Positions 47,370 through 60,117 of a stretch of 64,000 nt of DNA are shown piece by piece. The stretch spans positions 7,775,663 to 7,839,662 of the forward strand of contig NC_061811.1 in assembly GCF_021462225.1 (NCBI RefSeq). The letters are read 5' to 3'. How positions within the stretch are numbered: position 1 is the first letter of the stretch; each line of letters starts with the position of its first letter. The position numbers and the translations under genes were made by a program. Source of the DNA: Girardinichthys multiradiatus (lineage: Eukaryota; Chordata; Actinopteri; Cyprinodontiformes; Goodeidae). The notes beneath the pieces are model-generated. The model did no database searches, was not told the origin of the DNA, and saw only the letters and a program-made list of their open reading frames with translations.

Positions 47370-48978
47370 CAGGTCCTTCTCAAAAAATTAGCATATTGTG
47401 ATAAAGTTCATTATTTCCCATAATGTAATGATGAAAATTTAACATTCATATATTTTAGATTCATTGCACACTAACTGAAATATTTCAGGTCTTTTATTGT
47501 CTTAATACGGATGACTTTGGCATACAGCTCATGAAAACCCAAAATTCCTATCTCACAAAATTAGCATATCATTAAAGGGTCTCTAAACGAGCTATGAACC
47601 TAATCATCTGAATCAACGAGTTAACTCTAAACACCTGCAAAAGATTCCTGAGGCCTTTAAAACTCCCAGCCTGGTTCATCACTCAAAACCCCAATCATGG
47701 GTAAGACTGCCGACCTGACTGCTGTCCAGAAGGCCACTATTGACACCCTCAAGCAAGAGGGTAAGACACAGAAAGACATTTCTGAATGAATAGGCTGTTC
47801 CCAGAGTGCTGTATCAAGGCACCTCAGTGGGAAGTCTGTGGGAAGGAAAAAGTGTGGCAGAAAACGCTGCACAACGAGAAGAGGTGACCGGACCCTGAGG
47901 AAGATTGTGGAGAAGGGCCGATTCCAGACCTTGGGGGACCTGCGGAAGCAGTGGACTGAGTCTGGAGTAGAAACATCCAGAGCTACCGTTCACAGGCGTG
48001 TGCAGGAAATGGGCTACAGGTGCCGCATTCCCCAAGTCAAGCCACTTTTGAACCAGAAACAGCGGCAGAAGCGCCTGACCTGGGCTACAGAGAAGCAGCA
48101 CTGGACTGTTGCTCAGTGGTCCAAAGTACTTTTTTCGGATGAAAGCAAATTCTGCATGTCATTCGGAAATCAAGGTGCCAGAGTCTGGAGGAAGACTGGG
48201 GAGAAGGAAATGCCAAAATGCCAGAAGTCCAGTGTCAAGTACCCACAGTCAGTGATGGTCTGGGGTGCCGTGTCAGCTGCTGGTGTTGGTCCACTGTGTT
48301 TTATCAAGGGCAGGGTCAATGCAGCTAGCTATCAGGAGATTTTGGAGCACTTCATGCTTCCATCTGCTGAAAAGCTTTATGGAGATGAAGATTTCATTTT
48401 TCAGCACGACCTGGCACCTGCTCACAGTGCCAAAACCACTGGTAAATGGTTTATTGACCATGGTATCACTGTGCTCAATTGGCCTGCCAACTCTCCTGAC
48501 CTGAACCCCATAGAGAATCTGTGGGATATTGTGAAGAGAACGTTGAGAGACTCAAGACCCAACACTCTGGATGAGCTAAAGGCCGCTATCGAAGCATCCT
48601 GGGCCTCCATAAGACCTCAGCAGTGCCACAGGCTGATTGCCTCCATGCCACGCCGCATTGAAGCAGTCATTTCTGCAAATGGATTCCCGACCAAGTATTG
48701 AGTGCATAACTGTACATGATTATTGGAAGGTTGACGTTTTTTGTATTAAAAACACTTTTCTTTTATTGGTCGGATGAAATATGCTAATTTTGTGAGATAG
48801 GAATTTTGGGTTTTCATGAGCTGTATGCCAAAATCATCCGTATTAAGACAATAAAAGACCTGAAATATTTCAGTTAGTGTGCAATGAATCTAAAATATAT
48901 GAATGTTAAATTTTCATCATGACATTATGGGAAATAATGAACTTTATCACAATATGCTAATTTTTTGAGAAGGACCTG
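47370..48978 (+). mobile_element. Full-length Tc1 transposon, copy B
   Basis: The 1609-bp element lies between intact TA duplications, has about 200-bp IR/DR ends, and differs from copy A (10474-12083) at only a small number of sites by eye. It has the same orientation, 36.9 kb away. Confidence 0.95.
47697..48701 (+). pseudogene. Tc1 transposase with one nonsense codon
   Basis: The frame matches the 334-codon gene of copy A and keeps the catalytic residues ([25 protein letters not shown]). Codon 31 is TGA at 47787-47789 where copy A has CGA, a CpG-type C-to-T change inside the helix-turn-helix. Translation from a later start would lack part of the DNA-binding domain. Other differences are few (for example Ile110 to Arg, Thr253 to Ile, Lys328 to Asn). 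Confidence 0.93.
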
Positions 48979-49059
48979 TACAGAGCTATTCAATGAATTT
49001 ATTTTATTACTCACTAAGCAAATCACATTATATATGTATATATACATAGTCAGATGTTT

Positions 49060-49165
49060 TCAAGCCTGAATTTCTGTTAATTCTGATGATTTTCTGCTTA
49101 TAGTTAATAAAAACATGACATTTACCATTAGAAAATTATCTCAGACCAATAAAAACATTTTTATT
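49060..49165. mobile_element. Short Tc1-like scrap
   Basis: The segment 'ttctgttaattctgatgatt' with 'agttaataaaaacatgaca' repeats the sequence at 37610-37665 beside the Tc1 fragment there. It is too short for more. Confidence 0.4.
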
Positions 49166-49969
49166 ACAAAAATGTGGGCTTAATGAAAAGTATGTTTAAT
49201 ACCAGTTTTAAGGTAGTATTTTTAAAAGGTACTTTAATCTGACAAACGAACTTCATCAGAACAAACATTTTAATTTATTGGAAGGACGAACGGACGGACA
49301 GATGGATGGATGGCTCCCTTCATTACAGAGATTACTTATTTTTTCCTGGCAGTGTAGGAACCCTGAGAGTCAGCCCTTTCTTAGTGTCCCATTCTTTTTT
49401 TTTTCCAGTAAAAACAATTTTCTGTCAATTTGTCCAGGACTCCCAGTGGGAGCAAAACACAGAACAGAAGCACCTACATTTTATGCCTACAGATTAAGTT
49501 TTGCAGCTGCTGGTGTCACAGAACATCCATGTGGAATGAAAAACCTTCTTCTGATTAAGAACATATTTGATCTGCTGGAGCATGTGGCAGTAGAACAGCT
49601 CATCTGTGCAAATACAACTCCAAAGACTAGCTAAATATTTCACAGCTCAATATTCAGGAAAAAAACTTTAAATAGAATTTTCATAACCAAAACTGAAAAG
49701 AGGACCCAAATGAAGAGCTACAGAGTGCAGGGGTTATCAGAACTAGAAATTAAGCTTTTCCTGCCAAAATGCAGCTGAAGAAGAGGATTTAAAAATGTTG
49801 CCCCCTATCTGTTGCATTATGATGCCACTTAGGAAAAAATGTAACATAAACATAATCTAAAAGAAAATATACAGATTAGATTATTGGTGCAAGTTTTTGG
49901 GGTTCTTCCCCAAACGTTCGTACAAACATGAAAAATATTCAGATTTATCAATAAGTTGCAACATTTGCC

Positions 49970-50452
49970 GGTTGATTTACCGGTCGGTCTACGTTCCTCC
50001 CCTCACCTATGAGGACGAACTTTGGGTCGTGACCGAAAGAACGAGATCCCGGATACAAGCGGCTGAAATGAGCTTCCTCCGTAGGGTGGCCGGGCACTCC
50101 CTTAGAGATAGGGTGAGGAGCTCGGCCATCCGGGAGGGGCTCGGAGTAGAGCCGCTGCTCCTCCACATCGAGAGGAGCCAGTTGAGGTGGCTCGGGCATC
50201 TATACCAGATGCCTCCTGGACGCCTTCCTCGGGAGGTGTTCCAGGCACGTCCCACCGGGAGGAGGCCCAGGGGACAACCCAGGACACGCTGGAGGGTCTA
50301 CGTCTCTCGGCTGGCCTGGGAACGCCTTGGGCTCCACCCGGAAGAGCTGGAGGAGGTGTCTGGGGAGAGGGACGTCTGGGTGTCTCTGCTGAGTCTGCTG
50401 CGCCTGCGACCCGGTCCCGGATAAGTGGAAGACGACAAGTACGAGTACGAGT
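49970..50452 (+). pseudogene. 5'-truncated Rex3 LINE copy
   Basis: The last about 150 codons of the Rex3 protein are in an open frame ending RPGPG at 50424, followed by the same ACGAGTACGAG tail. ATTTGCC flanks both ends (49963-49969 and 50453-50459), a 7-bp target duplication. The frame starts within the YRSVYVPPLTY segment, so endonuclease and RT core are absent: a normal dead-on-arrival insertion. Confidence 0.92.
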
Positions 50453-50459
50453 ATTTGCC

Positions 50460-51633
50460 ATTTTAAATGTAAAACATTATGAAATTAACTCTTTGTTTCT
50501 TGTCTGAATGTTGCCTGTGGATAACATTGGACCATTGTGGAACAACCAGTTAAAAGGAACGTCAAGAAGCCTTATATCAAAACTTTGTTTTGATTCTTAC
50601 AATTTATTGAAGATAAATTTGATGTTAGTTGCAGTAAAGTTCAGGCTTTTACTATTCTCTGTATGTATTTTTTACAGTGGACTTTACATGTCTTATGTGT
50701 TTATTTCCACAACATTTGCCCCTCATTTACAGAACGAATTCAGCCTCATTCTACACCCTTTTAGAAAGGAGGAGGGGTAAAAATCACACCACCTCACAAC
50801 AGCATCCCAACATTCTGTATATTAACCCTCACTGCCCTCATCCTCATCAGTCTCATTTTCTCCTATCTAGGATTCTTGCAGCTCATTTTCATCAGTGCTT
50901 AATTCTTAATTATCTTCACTATGTTCAACAGGATATGTGACTTCTATCCATTTCCTCCTTAAATGTTCATTAAGGATGAATGTATGCAGTAAATGGTGGA
51001 AAAGAATTACATGCAAATGTCCTGTAATAGTAGACTATGGCTTAAGGAGTATATAAACAACCTGAACTTTACACGAATGCAGCCAACATCAAATTTATTA
51101 ATTTGCAAATTAACTGCATTAAACTATCAAAAATAAAAGCTTACTCCTATATTTGTGTGACTATATTTTTTCAAGACAGAAAATTGCCAGGATGATGTTT
51201 TCAGACTATTTTCTGGAGCAAATTGGTAAAGCTATTCCCTTTGAAAAAGTTCGCATAAGAGTTTCAAAATGATTTGTTGAAAGGCATGTGACAAGTTAAA
51301 GCTCTGTTATTGGATCCTTATGGTCTTTAATCTTATTGAAAGTATTACGTCTTTTAAAAGGCTGCATTGTGGGGATCTGAAAGGCCAAAAATGTGTTTGT
51401 TGTCTGAGGGTCACATAGTGCCATTGAGGGTTCGGACAAAGCTAGAAATCTGACAGAGGAAAACTGATCACTGACCAGCCTTACACTGTAAATATGGAAG
51501 TAAATCAGTTAGTATCTGACCGTTTTACACACCGCAAGTGCTTTCCTCAAAAGTCAGTTTAAAATGTCCTTGACAGAATTTTTACATTTAACCATATTAA
51601 TGTTACCTGCCTCTGATGGTATCCAGAAACAGT
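50460..51633. other. Intergenic sequence, nothing recognised
   Basis: AT-rich, short frames only, no nameable repeat. Confidence 0.5.
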
Positions 51634-51642
51634 ACAATAAGT

Positions 51643-51994
51643 CAGTCAGTCATTTTCTACCGCTTATTCCATAGTGGGTCGCAGGGGAGCTGGTGCCTAT
51701 CTCCAGCAGTCTATGAGCGAGAGGTGGGGTACACCCTGGACAGGTTGCCAGTCCATCGCAGGGCAACACACAAACAAACACACCTACACCTAAGGGCAAT
51801 TTAGAGTTACCAATTAACCTAACAGGCATGTCTTTGGACTGTGGGAGGAAGCCGAAGTACCCGGTGAGAACCCGCGCATGCACGGGGAGAACATGTGAAC
51901 TCCATGCAGAAAGACCCCAGGCCGGGAATTGATCCCAGGAACCTTCTTGCTGCAAGGCAACAGAGCTACCAACTGCGCCACCGTGCAGCCCAGC
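51643..51994 (-). mobile_element. tRNA-derived SINE, same family as 27380-27655
   Basis: It is flanked by ACAATAAGT at 51634-51642 and 51995-52003. On the minus strand the head has an A box (TGGCGCAGTTGG) and a decayed B box. The body blocks match the copy at 27380, and the 3' end on the minus strand is a TGAC-type simple repeat. Confidence 0.8.
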
Positions 51995-52003
51995 ACAATA
52001 AGT

Positions 52004-54839
52004 GTTTTGTAAAAAGCATTTTAATGTAAACTTTTCCTACATATTATTAAACCTATTTTGCTAATTTTAAAAATATAGTTTATCTATAATGAAACATTTT
52101 TTATATATTCTCTCATTTAATAAACATAGTAGAACAATAATATAATTCATTTCCCTAATTTATTTCCCTAAGCCACGTTTCCCTTAGTCAGTTTCTGATT
52201 GGCAGGTCCAGTCCTCTGATGACTCCTTCCTCTCACATCCTGTTCTATTGAGGGTGTTAATGTGAAAAAAAAAAAACTGTCCAAATGGTTTGTCAACTTT
52301 ATTTTGCTTCTTTCTTTTTTTGTACTCTTAAAATCTCTTCCACTCAAATCAATGTTGTGTATTTGAACTTAAAACGTCTGAGCATAAAACTCCTTTTTTA
52401 CTCATGAGAGACTGCTGAACTTTTGCTAAAACGTAAACCTGTTTTTAGCCTATGTAACATTTTGAGTTAATTTACTTTTCAGAAAAAACTACCCTTCTAG
52501 CAATCTAGTCTGTACTTAGTGTTAGGGACATGGTATTATCTTGTTTGTTTTTTGTCCTTTCATTTTTAGACTAAACGTGACACTGACAGTTTACTTAGTA
52601 TTGATTAATGCACCATATTAAATGCTAAAGATTCACCCTCAGCCTATTTGTGTACTTATATTACTAAGAAGGACTTTTCAGAAGGCTATATTAAGTATAA
52701 TCCATTTTGGAAACCTCATACCTACTCAGTATTCAGTTTTTTATAATCTGAGCATGTTCGCTTGATTTTCTAGGATTTAGTTATTTGCCTGGCAGTTTCT
52801 CAAGACTTAAGTTGACTTGTTACGTAACTTGTTGGCTTAATGAAAAAGTATTTGTTCCCTTACAGATTTTTGTTGTTTTGGCTTTCTTAGCTGTACCTAA
52901 ATGTTTTTATTGCTATTGCTGTTAATAATGCTTTTTTTATGGTACTGTAGGAATGATAAACAATATGAGCCAAGGTCGGCATGGATCTGACTGGTCTTAT
53001 CCCAAAGAAACTCCATTACTCTTGTTACAAACTGGTGAATGGATATAAAACTGGAAAAGCAACTATGATGCTGGTGGTTCTGATAGTGGCCTTAAGTGAA
53101 AAATAAAGTGATTAAACTTGTCTGAGGATGTGGAATTACCAGTATTTTGTGTTACAAATAATTTTTTCTAGCCTTAGTAATGGGAAGGAAAATGGAGCTG
53201 AGTTGCATCACTGACATTCAGTATTTGAGTTTTCATTGTGAACAGATTTGTTGAAGTTTGAAAGTCAAAATCAAGCTCTGTTAAACTCCAAAAAAATCCC
53301 CAGATTCAGACAGTACCATGAAACATTGTATGAGATCTACTTAGATGAATGTCACACATTACGTTTTTTTCTTTTCTCAAGAGTTAAACTCTTTTTTTCA
53401 TCCCCTCATCCCACAAAGCAGAGATGCTGTTTTGGCAGTCACATTTCATCCAATGTTTGCTCTCTGTTTCCAGAGTCTTTGACTTGCAGTCTTAAGTGGA
53501 CTAAATGAGTGTCACCAGGCCCTAATGCTATTAGGGACTGGAGTAATTCACTGAAACTGATTGTATTAGAGAGAAGACACGATGCTCCTATAATACCCCT
53601 TAACAATGCCTGCCTTGAGGTCCCATTGGCCTTCAAAGGCAGATAGAATAACAAAAAGAGGAGAAAATTATATAAAAAACCCGGAAATCCAAAGTTTTTC
53701 CCAAAGCAAGCACGCTGGGAAAAGATATCAGCTGCTAAAGAGCTTTGCATTTACAGCATAAGTGAATGCAAACATTTAATTTTAATGCTGTGTAAAATTT
53801 GTGTTTTAGCAGGAACCATCATTCTTACAACAAGGCCTTCTTTAGTTAAGGTTTTTAAAAAGTAAAAGATCAGAGTGAATAATTAAAGTCAGGGTTGCAC
53901 TTTGTTCATTAGCATGAGCACATGCTGTAGATTTCTGTCTGCTTCCTGCAGGCCGTTTGTTAGAAAATTAAACAGACAGAAGGAGGACAGCAGAAATCCT
54001 TCAATGCCGATACTCAGTTTTTTCTCTAGAAAATCCACCATCATGTGGTTGGTTCTTAATAAAAGCTCAGCTCAGCTTTGTTTGCCCATGTCTCTTTTCT
54101 GTCGACAGCCTTGCTGTCCTTCCCCGTGTGCTTTGAAGGTTATTAAATATTAAACACAGATCTAGCGGGGGCTGTGTGTTTTGAACCAGGCTGAGAGTCA
54201 GATCACACTGCGATAAAGAAAGATTCACCCGTTTATTATTTCAAAGGCCCAGTCGGGCGATGAGAAGCTCAGTACATAAAAATACTATTTTTTTTGTTTC
54301 GAGTCCACTGGGAAGTTTTCCTCTCCTGCTGTTTGAGTTTGTGTTTGTAACCTCAGGTGTGTGTGTGTGGAAAGAAGCTAAATGATAGGGAAATACTAAC
54401 AAATGGTGAACCAAAAGCAGATGTTTTTTTCCCCCTACACTGTTAGATGTGAACCAGAATGAAAATTTCCAGACACTGAAGTGAAAGTAAGATTTCACAG
54501 AATTTGCTTTATATGCCAAGAGGACACCTGCAACCACTTGACTTTTTCTTCCCCAGTGAATCTTCAAAGACTCAAACAGACTAGATGCTTGATTTAGAAA
54601 AGGTAGTGTCCTTTTTACTGCAACCTCTGTTTGCAAGTTTTTGCAGTCATGTTTTTGGATTATGACGTGACAAGTACAGAAGACTAAATAGACTTTATAC
54701 TAGAAATGGTTAAACTGACTGTACAATGGTAAAGGTGGTTGTTTGCACATTCCGCTTTCAAGGTTTTGTTCCCTCTATCAAGTTTATTTTGCTTTGATTT
54801 TAGCCTCAGATGCTAAAAAGACTTTCATGAACCAGTAAG
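52004..54839. other. Intergenic sequence, nothing recognised
   Basis: No conserved exon and no repeat I can name. Frames such as 53439-53750 on the minus strand have no recognisable domain. Confidence 0.5.
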
Positions 54840-55600
54840 AATCAGACTGACATAGCTAGCAGTAAACTATTCTAGCGATTATAGCTTACAGATATTGAAA
54901 GCCCAAAATTTAGTTTCTCAGAAAATTAAAATACTATATAAAACCAATAAAAAGGACTAATAATATATAAATGTTATGCATGAAAGAATGTTAATAGAAA
55001 GCTTAGTGGAAGAAAAAAGTGTGCTAGGAAAGGGAGCACAAGCAACAGGGATACCCACAACCTTCAGAGCATTCTGAAACAAAGCCCATTCAAGAGTTTG
55101 GAGAAGATTCACAAGGTGTGGATTATGGCTGGAGTCAGCCCTTCTAGAGCCACCACAAACAGACGTATCCAGCATATGGTCTGTCACGTTGCTTGTTTTC
55201 AACCCGTGCTGAACCGGAGGCAACATCAGAAGCTTCTTACCTGGGATAATGAGAAAGAAAGACTCTGCTGTGGCTTAGTGGTCGAAAGTCCTTTTTGTTT
55301 TGAAGTTTTTGTTTGGAAATCCCAAAGTAGAGAGGAGGAGGTGCAAGAACCAAATCCAAGTTGCTTGAAGTTTAGTGTAAAGTTAAGACAGTCAGTGAGG
55401 ATTTGACGAGCCATATCATCCACTAGTTTGATCCATTGTGTTTTATTTTGTCCGAGGTCAGAGCAGGCGTATAACAGGAAACTTCACATCATGCTTCCTT
55501 CTGCTGACAAGCTTTATGGAGACACTAATTTCATTTTCTTGAGAGCCTTGACCTTATAATGGATAACCCAAAAAGTATGTAACATTTCTGTAATGGTACG
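54840..55600 (+). mobile_element. Decayed Tc1/mariner element
   Basis: From 55000 on, plus-strand frames contain a decayed form of the [14 protein letters not shown] region (agcttagtggaagaaaaaag), then a TRATVHRR-like stretch near 55145 and a WSKVLF-like stretch near 55275-55300. Near 55490-55530 it has 'tcctgctgacaagctttatg', matching PSAEKLYGD of copies A and B. It belongs to the same subfamily but is much older. Confidence 0.7.
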
Positions 55601-57735
55601 TGGTCTTGATGTTTTAGTTAGCACTTTTTTGTGTTTGAATTATTTTTGGTCATTGATTCTTGTGGTTAAGACTGTTTTTTACTCAGTTTATTTCTTTGTG
55701 TTCACATTCTTAGTTCTTTCTTATGCTCTGCACTTTATGTGTTGGTTTAAATTCCCCTAGTTTCCCTGTTCAGGTTTGTCCACAACTGCACTGTATTCTC
55801 CTGATTAGACACACCTGGTTCTCATATCACTTATCCACTTTCCCTGTGTTTAAAAGCCTGCCAGTTTTATTACCTCTTTCCCAGTCTTCTGTTGACTTCA
55901 CTTGAGTGACTTCACTGTTTCCAGTGAGTTAGTTCCTCTGTCCTTTCTGGAATAAATCTTCATCATTAACATGAGACTGCCTTTGTCCTGTTGGTCTTTG
56001 GGTGCAACCTCACTATTTTAAACAAATCAATTTTAGGAAATTATTGAAATTATCTAGTTTCATATTTATTTATGTAATTGGTGGTATATTTCCAGTAGCA
56101 TTATTGTTGCTTCTCTAAAATACAAAAAAAAAAGATTGTGGTATTTTTTTTACATTAAAACAAGTTCTACTGTGAACACATAACTGTTTATATCACATAA
56201 ACAGGCATACTGAGGTCACATCTGTTTAATAAGGAATCTGCGACTGATCTTTGTCCATGCAGCTACAACACAGTTTTTGAACTCTTTTCCCTTGTTACCC
56301 TAGTAATAAAGATCTGCTGCTACTGATGGTCCTGACAAAACAGTTTTGCTTGATACTGAACTTCAGCAGCATCTGAGTAGTCATCCAGCTGTCATGCAGT
56401 AAAATTAGCATTCATTTAAAAATTGCCTCTGGGTGCTTGGTGCATGTACGTCCAACATGAAGTCTCATTTTACCTATGATTAGAGCTCTGTAAATCCTGA
56501 GGGAAATATCCAGCTTTATTGCAGCTAAATGCTTCCGTGTGTTTCAGAGAAAGTCTCTAATTGTGAAGGGCTGTTGTTTGATGCCAACCAACTGTGTTTT
56601 TGGTTTGCTTAAGCAAAATAAAGTTTGTGGGCCACAAAGCAAAGGAGAACTGCATTTTCTTATCAGAAGTGATTGCAATTACATTATTCTTAATTTATTT
56701 TCATGCTAATGTAAAAGCATAGATGATGGACCTTATTCAATAACTATATATCTCTGAGCAGTGGTGTGTGAAAAATGATGCTAACACTCCAAGGCTCTGC
56801 CTCTCCTTTTAGTTTTGGAAGGGATCCCATTGTATTACATAGCCTCTAGCTACTTTTATTGCTGTTTTCTTGCTCTTTTAGGTCAATTCACATCTCTCCC
56901 TGTTCAGGAACAGTTGCCAAGAGAATATTTTGCCAGGTCAAACTGGAATCCTGTACAGGATATTTCTCTCTTATTGAGTTATTTCCCTTTTTTCTGGTCT
57001 GAAACACATGTGAACACACAAATTACTTCTCGGTAGTGTAGGGGATTAAACCTGCATTCAACACAAAATAAAAAAACGTGTTGGGTTAAGGTGAGAGCAA
57101 TTCCATGCTGTATGGACAATAAAATACAATAGAAATACCCTTTATTGTTCCACAAAAATAAGAGTAGACTGCACAGTAAAGGAAAAACATTTATAACATA
57201 AAAAAAAATATTGTAAAGTTTTAAAAACAGGCATACTTAGATTAATGAAATGTGCAACCGAGTTAGGCGATTTGAATTTTTACAAAAAACCTTATTTATA
57301 ATTGTACATGATGAAAACAACACTACAAAAAATGGAAAACTGCAAATAACAGCAGGAATGTCACACCTATTGAGTTTGTTGGAAGTAGTGAAGGTTATAA
57401 AGTCTAACAGCTGCTGGGAGGAAGGATCTGTGATAATGCTCCACCGTGCACCTAGGATGCAGCATTCTGTCACTGAAGAGGCTCTCCAGGTCTTCAACAA
57501 CTTCATGCATGGGGTAGGACACATTGTCCAATTGTGATGTTATTATTGGAGCAGTATGTAGTACGGAGCAGTGCGTAGTATTGCATCATAAAAGATGGCT
57601 GATGCCACCACAGAGTCAAAAATGGGTCAAAAACATAACCTTAGGCTCTGAACAATGGTGTGAGCATGCAAATATTAAACAGAGCAGCAATTTCAACCTG
57701 GAAAGACTCACATAATGAAGAAACAACAAGAAGAC
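55601..57735. other. Intergenic sequence, possible dispersed-repeat debris at 57100-57540
   Basis: No gene seen. The 57380-57540 stretch ('aacagctgctgggaggaagg', 'ggtcttcaacaacttcatgc') resembles 3' ends of fish LINEs, but I cannot assign it with confidence. Confidence 0.35.
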
Positions 57736-58039
57736 GGTTAAAGAGTTTATTATTGAAAGATTATTTCTTTGGCGCTCGGACCCCTGAGGGAGACGTGAAC
57801 GCTGAGGATGAAAATGAGTTTGAATAAACATCTTATGATTATGTACGTCTTCCCCCCAAAAGGGCCGAGGCCAGGCGAGGCTGAACTGAAGGAAAACGGA
57901 GATTAGTTATGGATGATCTGCGATGAGCGGGGAGTAAAAACTCAGACCAACATTTTTTAATGGATTAGACTCGAATGGGCTTACCCTGAGTTATAACTGT
58001 AGATGCGTGGATGGCCGCTGCCAGGTCGGGTGAAGATGG

Positions 58040-58560
58040 GCTGCACCTGACAGGCGTCAAGGTGGCTAGATGAATGCCTGACAAGGCATAGGATTGAGAT
58101 GCCTGCCAAGGCATGTTTGTAAACGCCTGCCAATGGCATGTGAGAGCCCGACGGCTGAATGAATCGCCTGCCAATGGCTGAGATTGTGAAAGCCTAACCA
58201 TCTAAATGAGATGCCTGTCAAGGCACGAATAAAAGCACCTGTAGATGGCAGAGATAGAGAAAGCCTAACTAACTAAATAGATATGCCTGACGGCTGATTG
58301 AAACGCCTGCCAGTGGCGTCAGTTAGCTTGACGACTGATTGAAACGCCTGCCAATGGCGTGAGTTAGCCGGACGGCTGATTGAAACACCTGCCAATGGCG
58401 TAGATAGTGATGAGCCTAAAGAGGCAGGATTGCTATGCCTGCCAAGGCATAGTTCGATACGCTCGTCAATAGCGTAGACTGATGGGCCTGAAAAGGCTGA
58501 ATGAGGAGCATGACAAGGCTTGGTTGGATATGCCTGCCAGTGGCGAAGATACAGGTGCAT
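58040..58560. repeat. Tandem array of about 41-bp units, many with a short hairpin
   Basis: Units are clearest at 58286-58400, where GATTGAAAC recurs 41 bp apart (58296, 58337, 58378). Most units carry two short complementary arms around a TGCCAAT- or GCCA-type loop. Examples are 58074-58089, 58099-58114 (ATGCCT/AGGCAT), 58303-58319 and 58344-58360 (ACGCC/GGCGT), 58433-58452 (8-bp stem CTATGCCT/AGGCATAG), and 58458-58476 (TACGCT/AGCGTA). It lies just beyond the 3' end of the recombinase frame of the retroelement. Between hairpins a GACGGCTGA-type spacer recurs. Confidence 0.85.
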
Positions 58561-58747
58561 CTGAAAGAGAGAAGACTAAAATAAAACTGTCTAAAAACGT
58601 GGTAAATGAATTGAAATAGGAGAATAGGCTAATTTAAAAAGGTTAGATATGAGAGCCAGGAATAGAGAAGGAAGATTAATAATTGATCTAGCTAGAGGAA
58701 AGGATTGGATAAGGCCAACCACCACCAGTAATTGTGAGAGTTCTTAC

Positions 58748-59065
58748 CTAAGAACTGATAAATCGTTGTGCGAATAAGACAGATAGGAGGTCAGGGCGGA
58801 CATACAAAGAGAACGCTGATGAGGACCAGCGGCCGAGTTGTTGTAGCGAAGCTGTTGAAACTCCTAGTGAGGCGGCTGTAGTGGCTGCCCCGATTCGAAA
58901 TGAGTGACCTGAGAACTGACTTGGGGGAAGATTGCATGGACTAAAATTAGTCTCAGATGGTTGAGGAAGCAAGAAGCAGTCATGGGAACTCCTCTGGAGT
59001 AAGGAAGAGGGGCAAGGAGATTGGAAAGAGTTTGTGGCGTTTGATGGAGAATTCAGACATGGCAC
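58748..59065 (-). pseudogene. Tyrosine recombinase C-terminal domain of the retroelement
   Basis: The 105-codon frame reads HSFRIGAATTAASLGVS, LGRWSSSAF and then SLYVRPD. This gives box-II His54 and Arg57 (HxxR) and the nucleophile Tyr88, with the LGRW turn between, the signature of DIRS/Ngaro/Crypton recombinases. The N-terminal part, including the first catalytic Arg, is not in this frame, so it is a fragment. Confidence 0.8.
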
Positions 59066-59689
59066 GAAAAGGGCAGAATGGAACCTTTAAACGAGCAATG
59101 AAGATGAAGCAAGGACCTTTTCCTTTGTAATATTTAAGATACATTTTAAAATGATCGGGATAGAACTTTAGATCAGAAATAGTTAGGTCTCTAGCAGGAT
59201 CGAATGAGCTTGATTGGTAGTAAATTCTCCTATTCTGAGGAAGCCATAAAAAGCTAAAAGCCAGGTGCTGGAGAAAAGAAATTTAGGTAGGATGAAGAAG
59301 GGCCTGAACGGAGCTCTAGGAGGAGATCTCTAAAGATGGAAAGTGATAGGTCTCCTGGAATCTGGCTCAGGATTGCTATACTTTTTTTAGACCTTTGAAT
59401 AAAGGTTTGATAGATGGTTTGAGAAAGGCTTGGAGTGGGTTCAAAAAGTGGCCATTAGAAAATAAATTTATGCCGGCTAAGAAACTCTTAATATAAGAAA
59501 GTTTGAAATGCCGGACATCAAAGCAATAAGTAATAAGCTAAGACGGTAGGAATGAAAATGGGATAAAGAGGAGTATTATGACCTACGCAGATTTTGAAAA
59601 GTTGGCCAAGAAAGAAATAAGACCTGAGAGTGGAGGGAGCCAACCCTGAATTATATTAATAATTGGCTGATTGGAGTAAAGGGATGAGA

Positions 59690-60117
59690 TTAGTCCATTA
59701 TCAGGTCATTGAGAGGTGGTAACTGTGTTGGATGACATTGGCTGAAGGGCAGAGACGACGGAAGACCTGGAACTTTGAACGAGAAAGAGCATTGTAAGTG
59801 AGTTAAGATGACCAGGAATATTGGGGGCAGTAATGATAAATTGTGAGTTACAGCTGCCAGGTGATGCGGCGCATGAAGGGCACGATTGACTAGAAGAGGA
59901 GCCATTACTTCGACTACGGCTGCATTGTCGCATAAAGCGGCTATGCCTTTTCTTTCCCATTGTTTGCCCCAGACACAGCATGCAATAGTGATGGGAATTA
60001 TTTCATAAGAGGCTGATGAATCGGATTGGGGAAAGAAAGGTGGCCCGATGCCAGTGAACCATGCACCCTGAAGAAATCCCCCAAAACCCACGGACGGAGC
60101 TGCATCTGTGAAAACTG
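59690..60117 (-). pseudogene. RNase H domain of the retroelement, frameshifted
   Basis: The frame starts FTDAAPSVGFGGFLQGAW (first catalytic Asp), then SYEIIPITIACCVWGKQW (Glu) and CDNAAVVEV (Asp). After a frameshift, another frame (59706-59981) continues with ITAPNIPGH, and a third gives a NALSRSKFQVFR-like end where DALSR is usual. So the last acidic residue is changed. This matches the RNase H of DIRS/Ngaro elements rather than of Gypsy elements. Confidence 0.75.

Noticed and set aside
58040..58560. CRISPR-like array
   Set aside because: Units are degenerate with no unique equal-length spacers, there are no cas genes, and the DNA is from a vertebrate.
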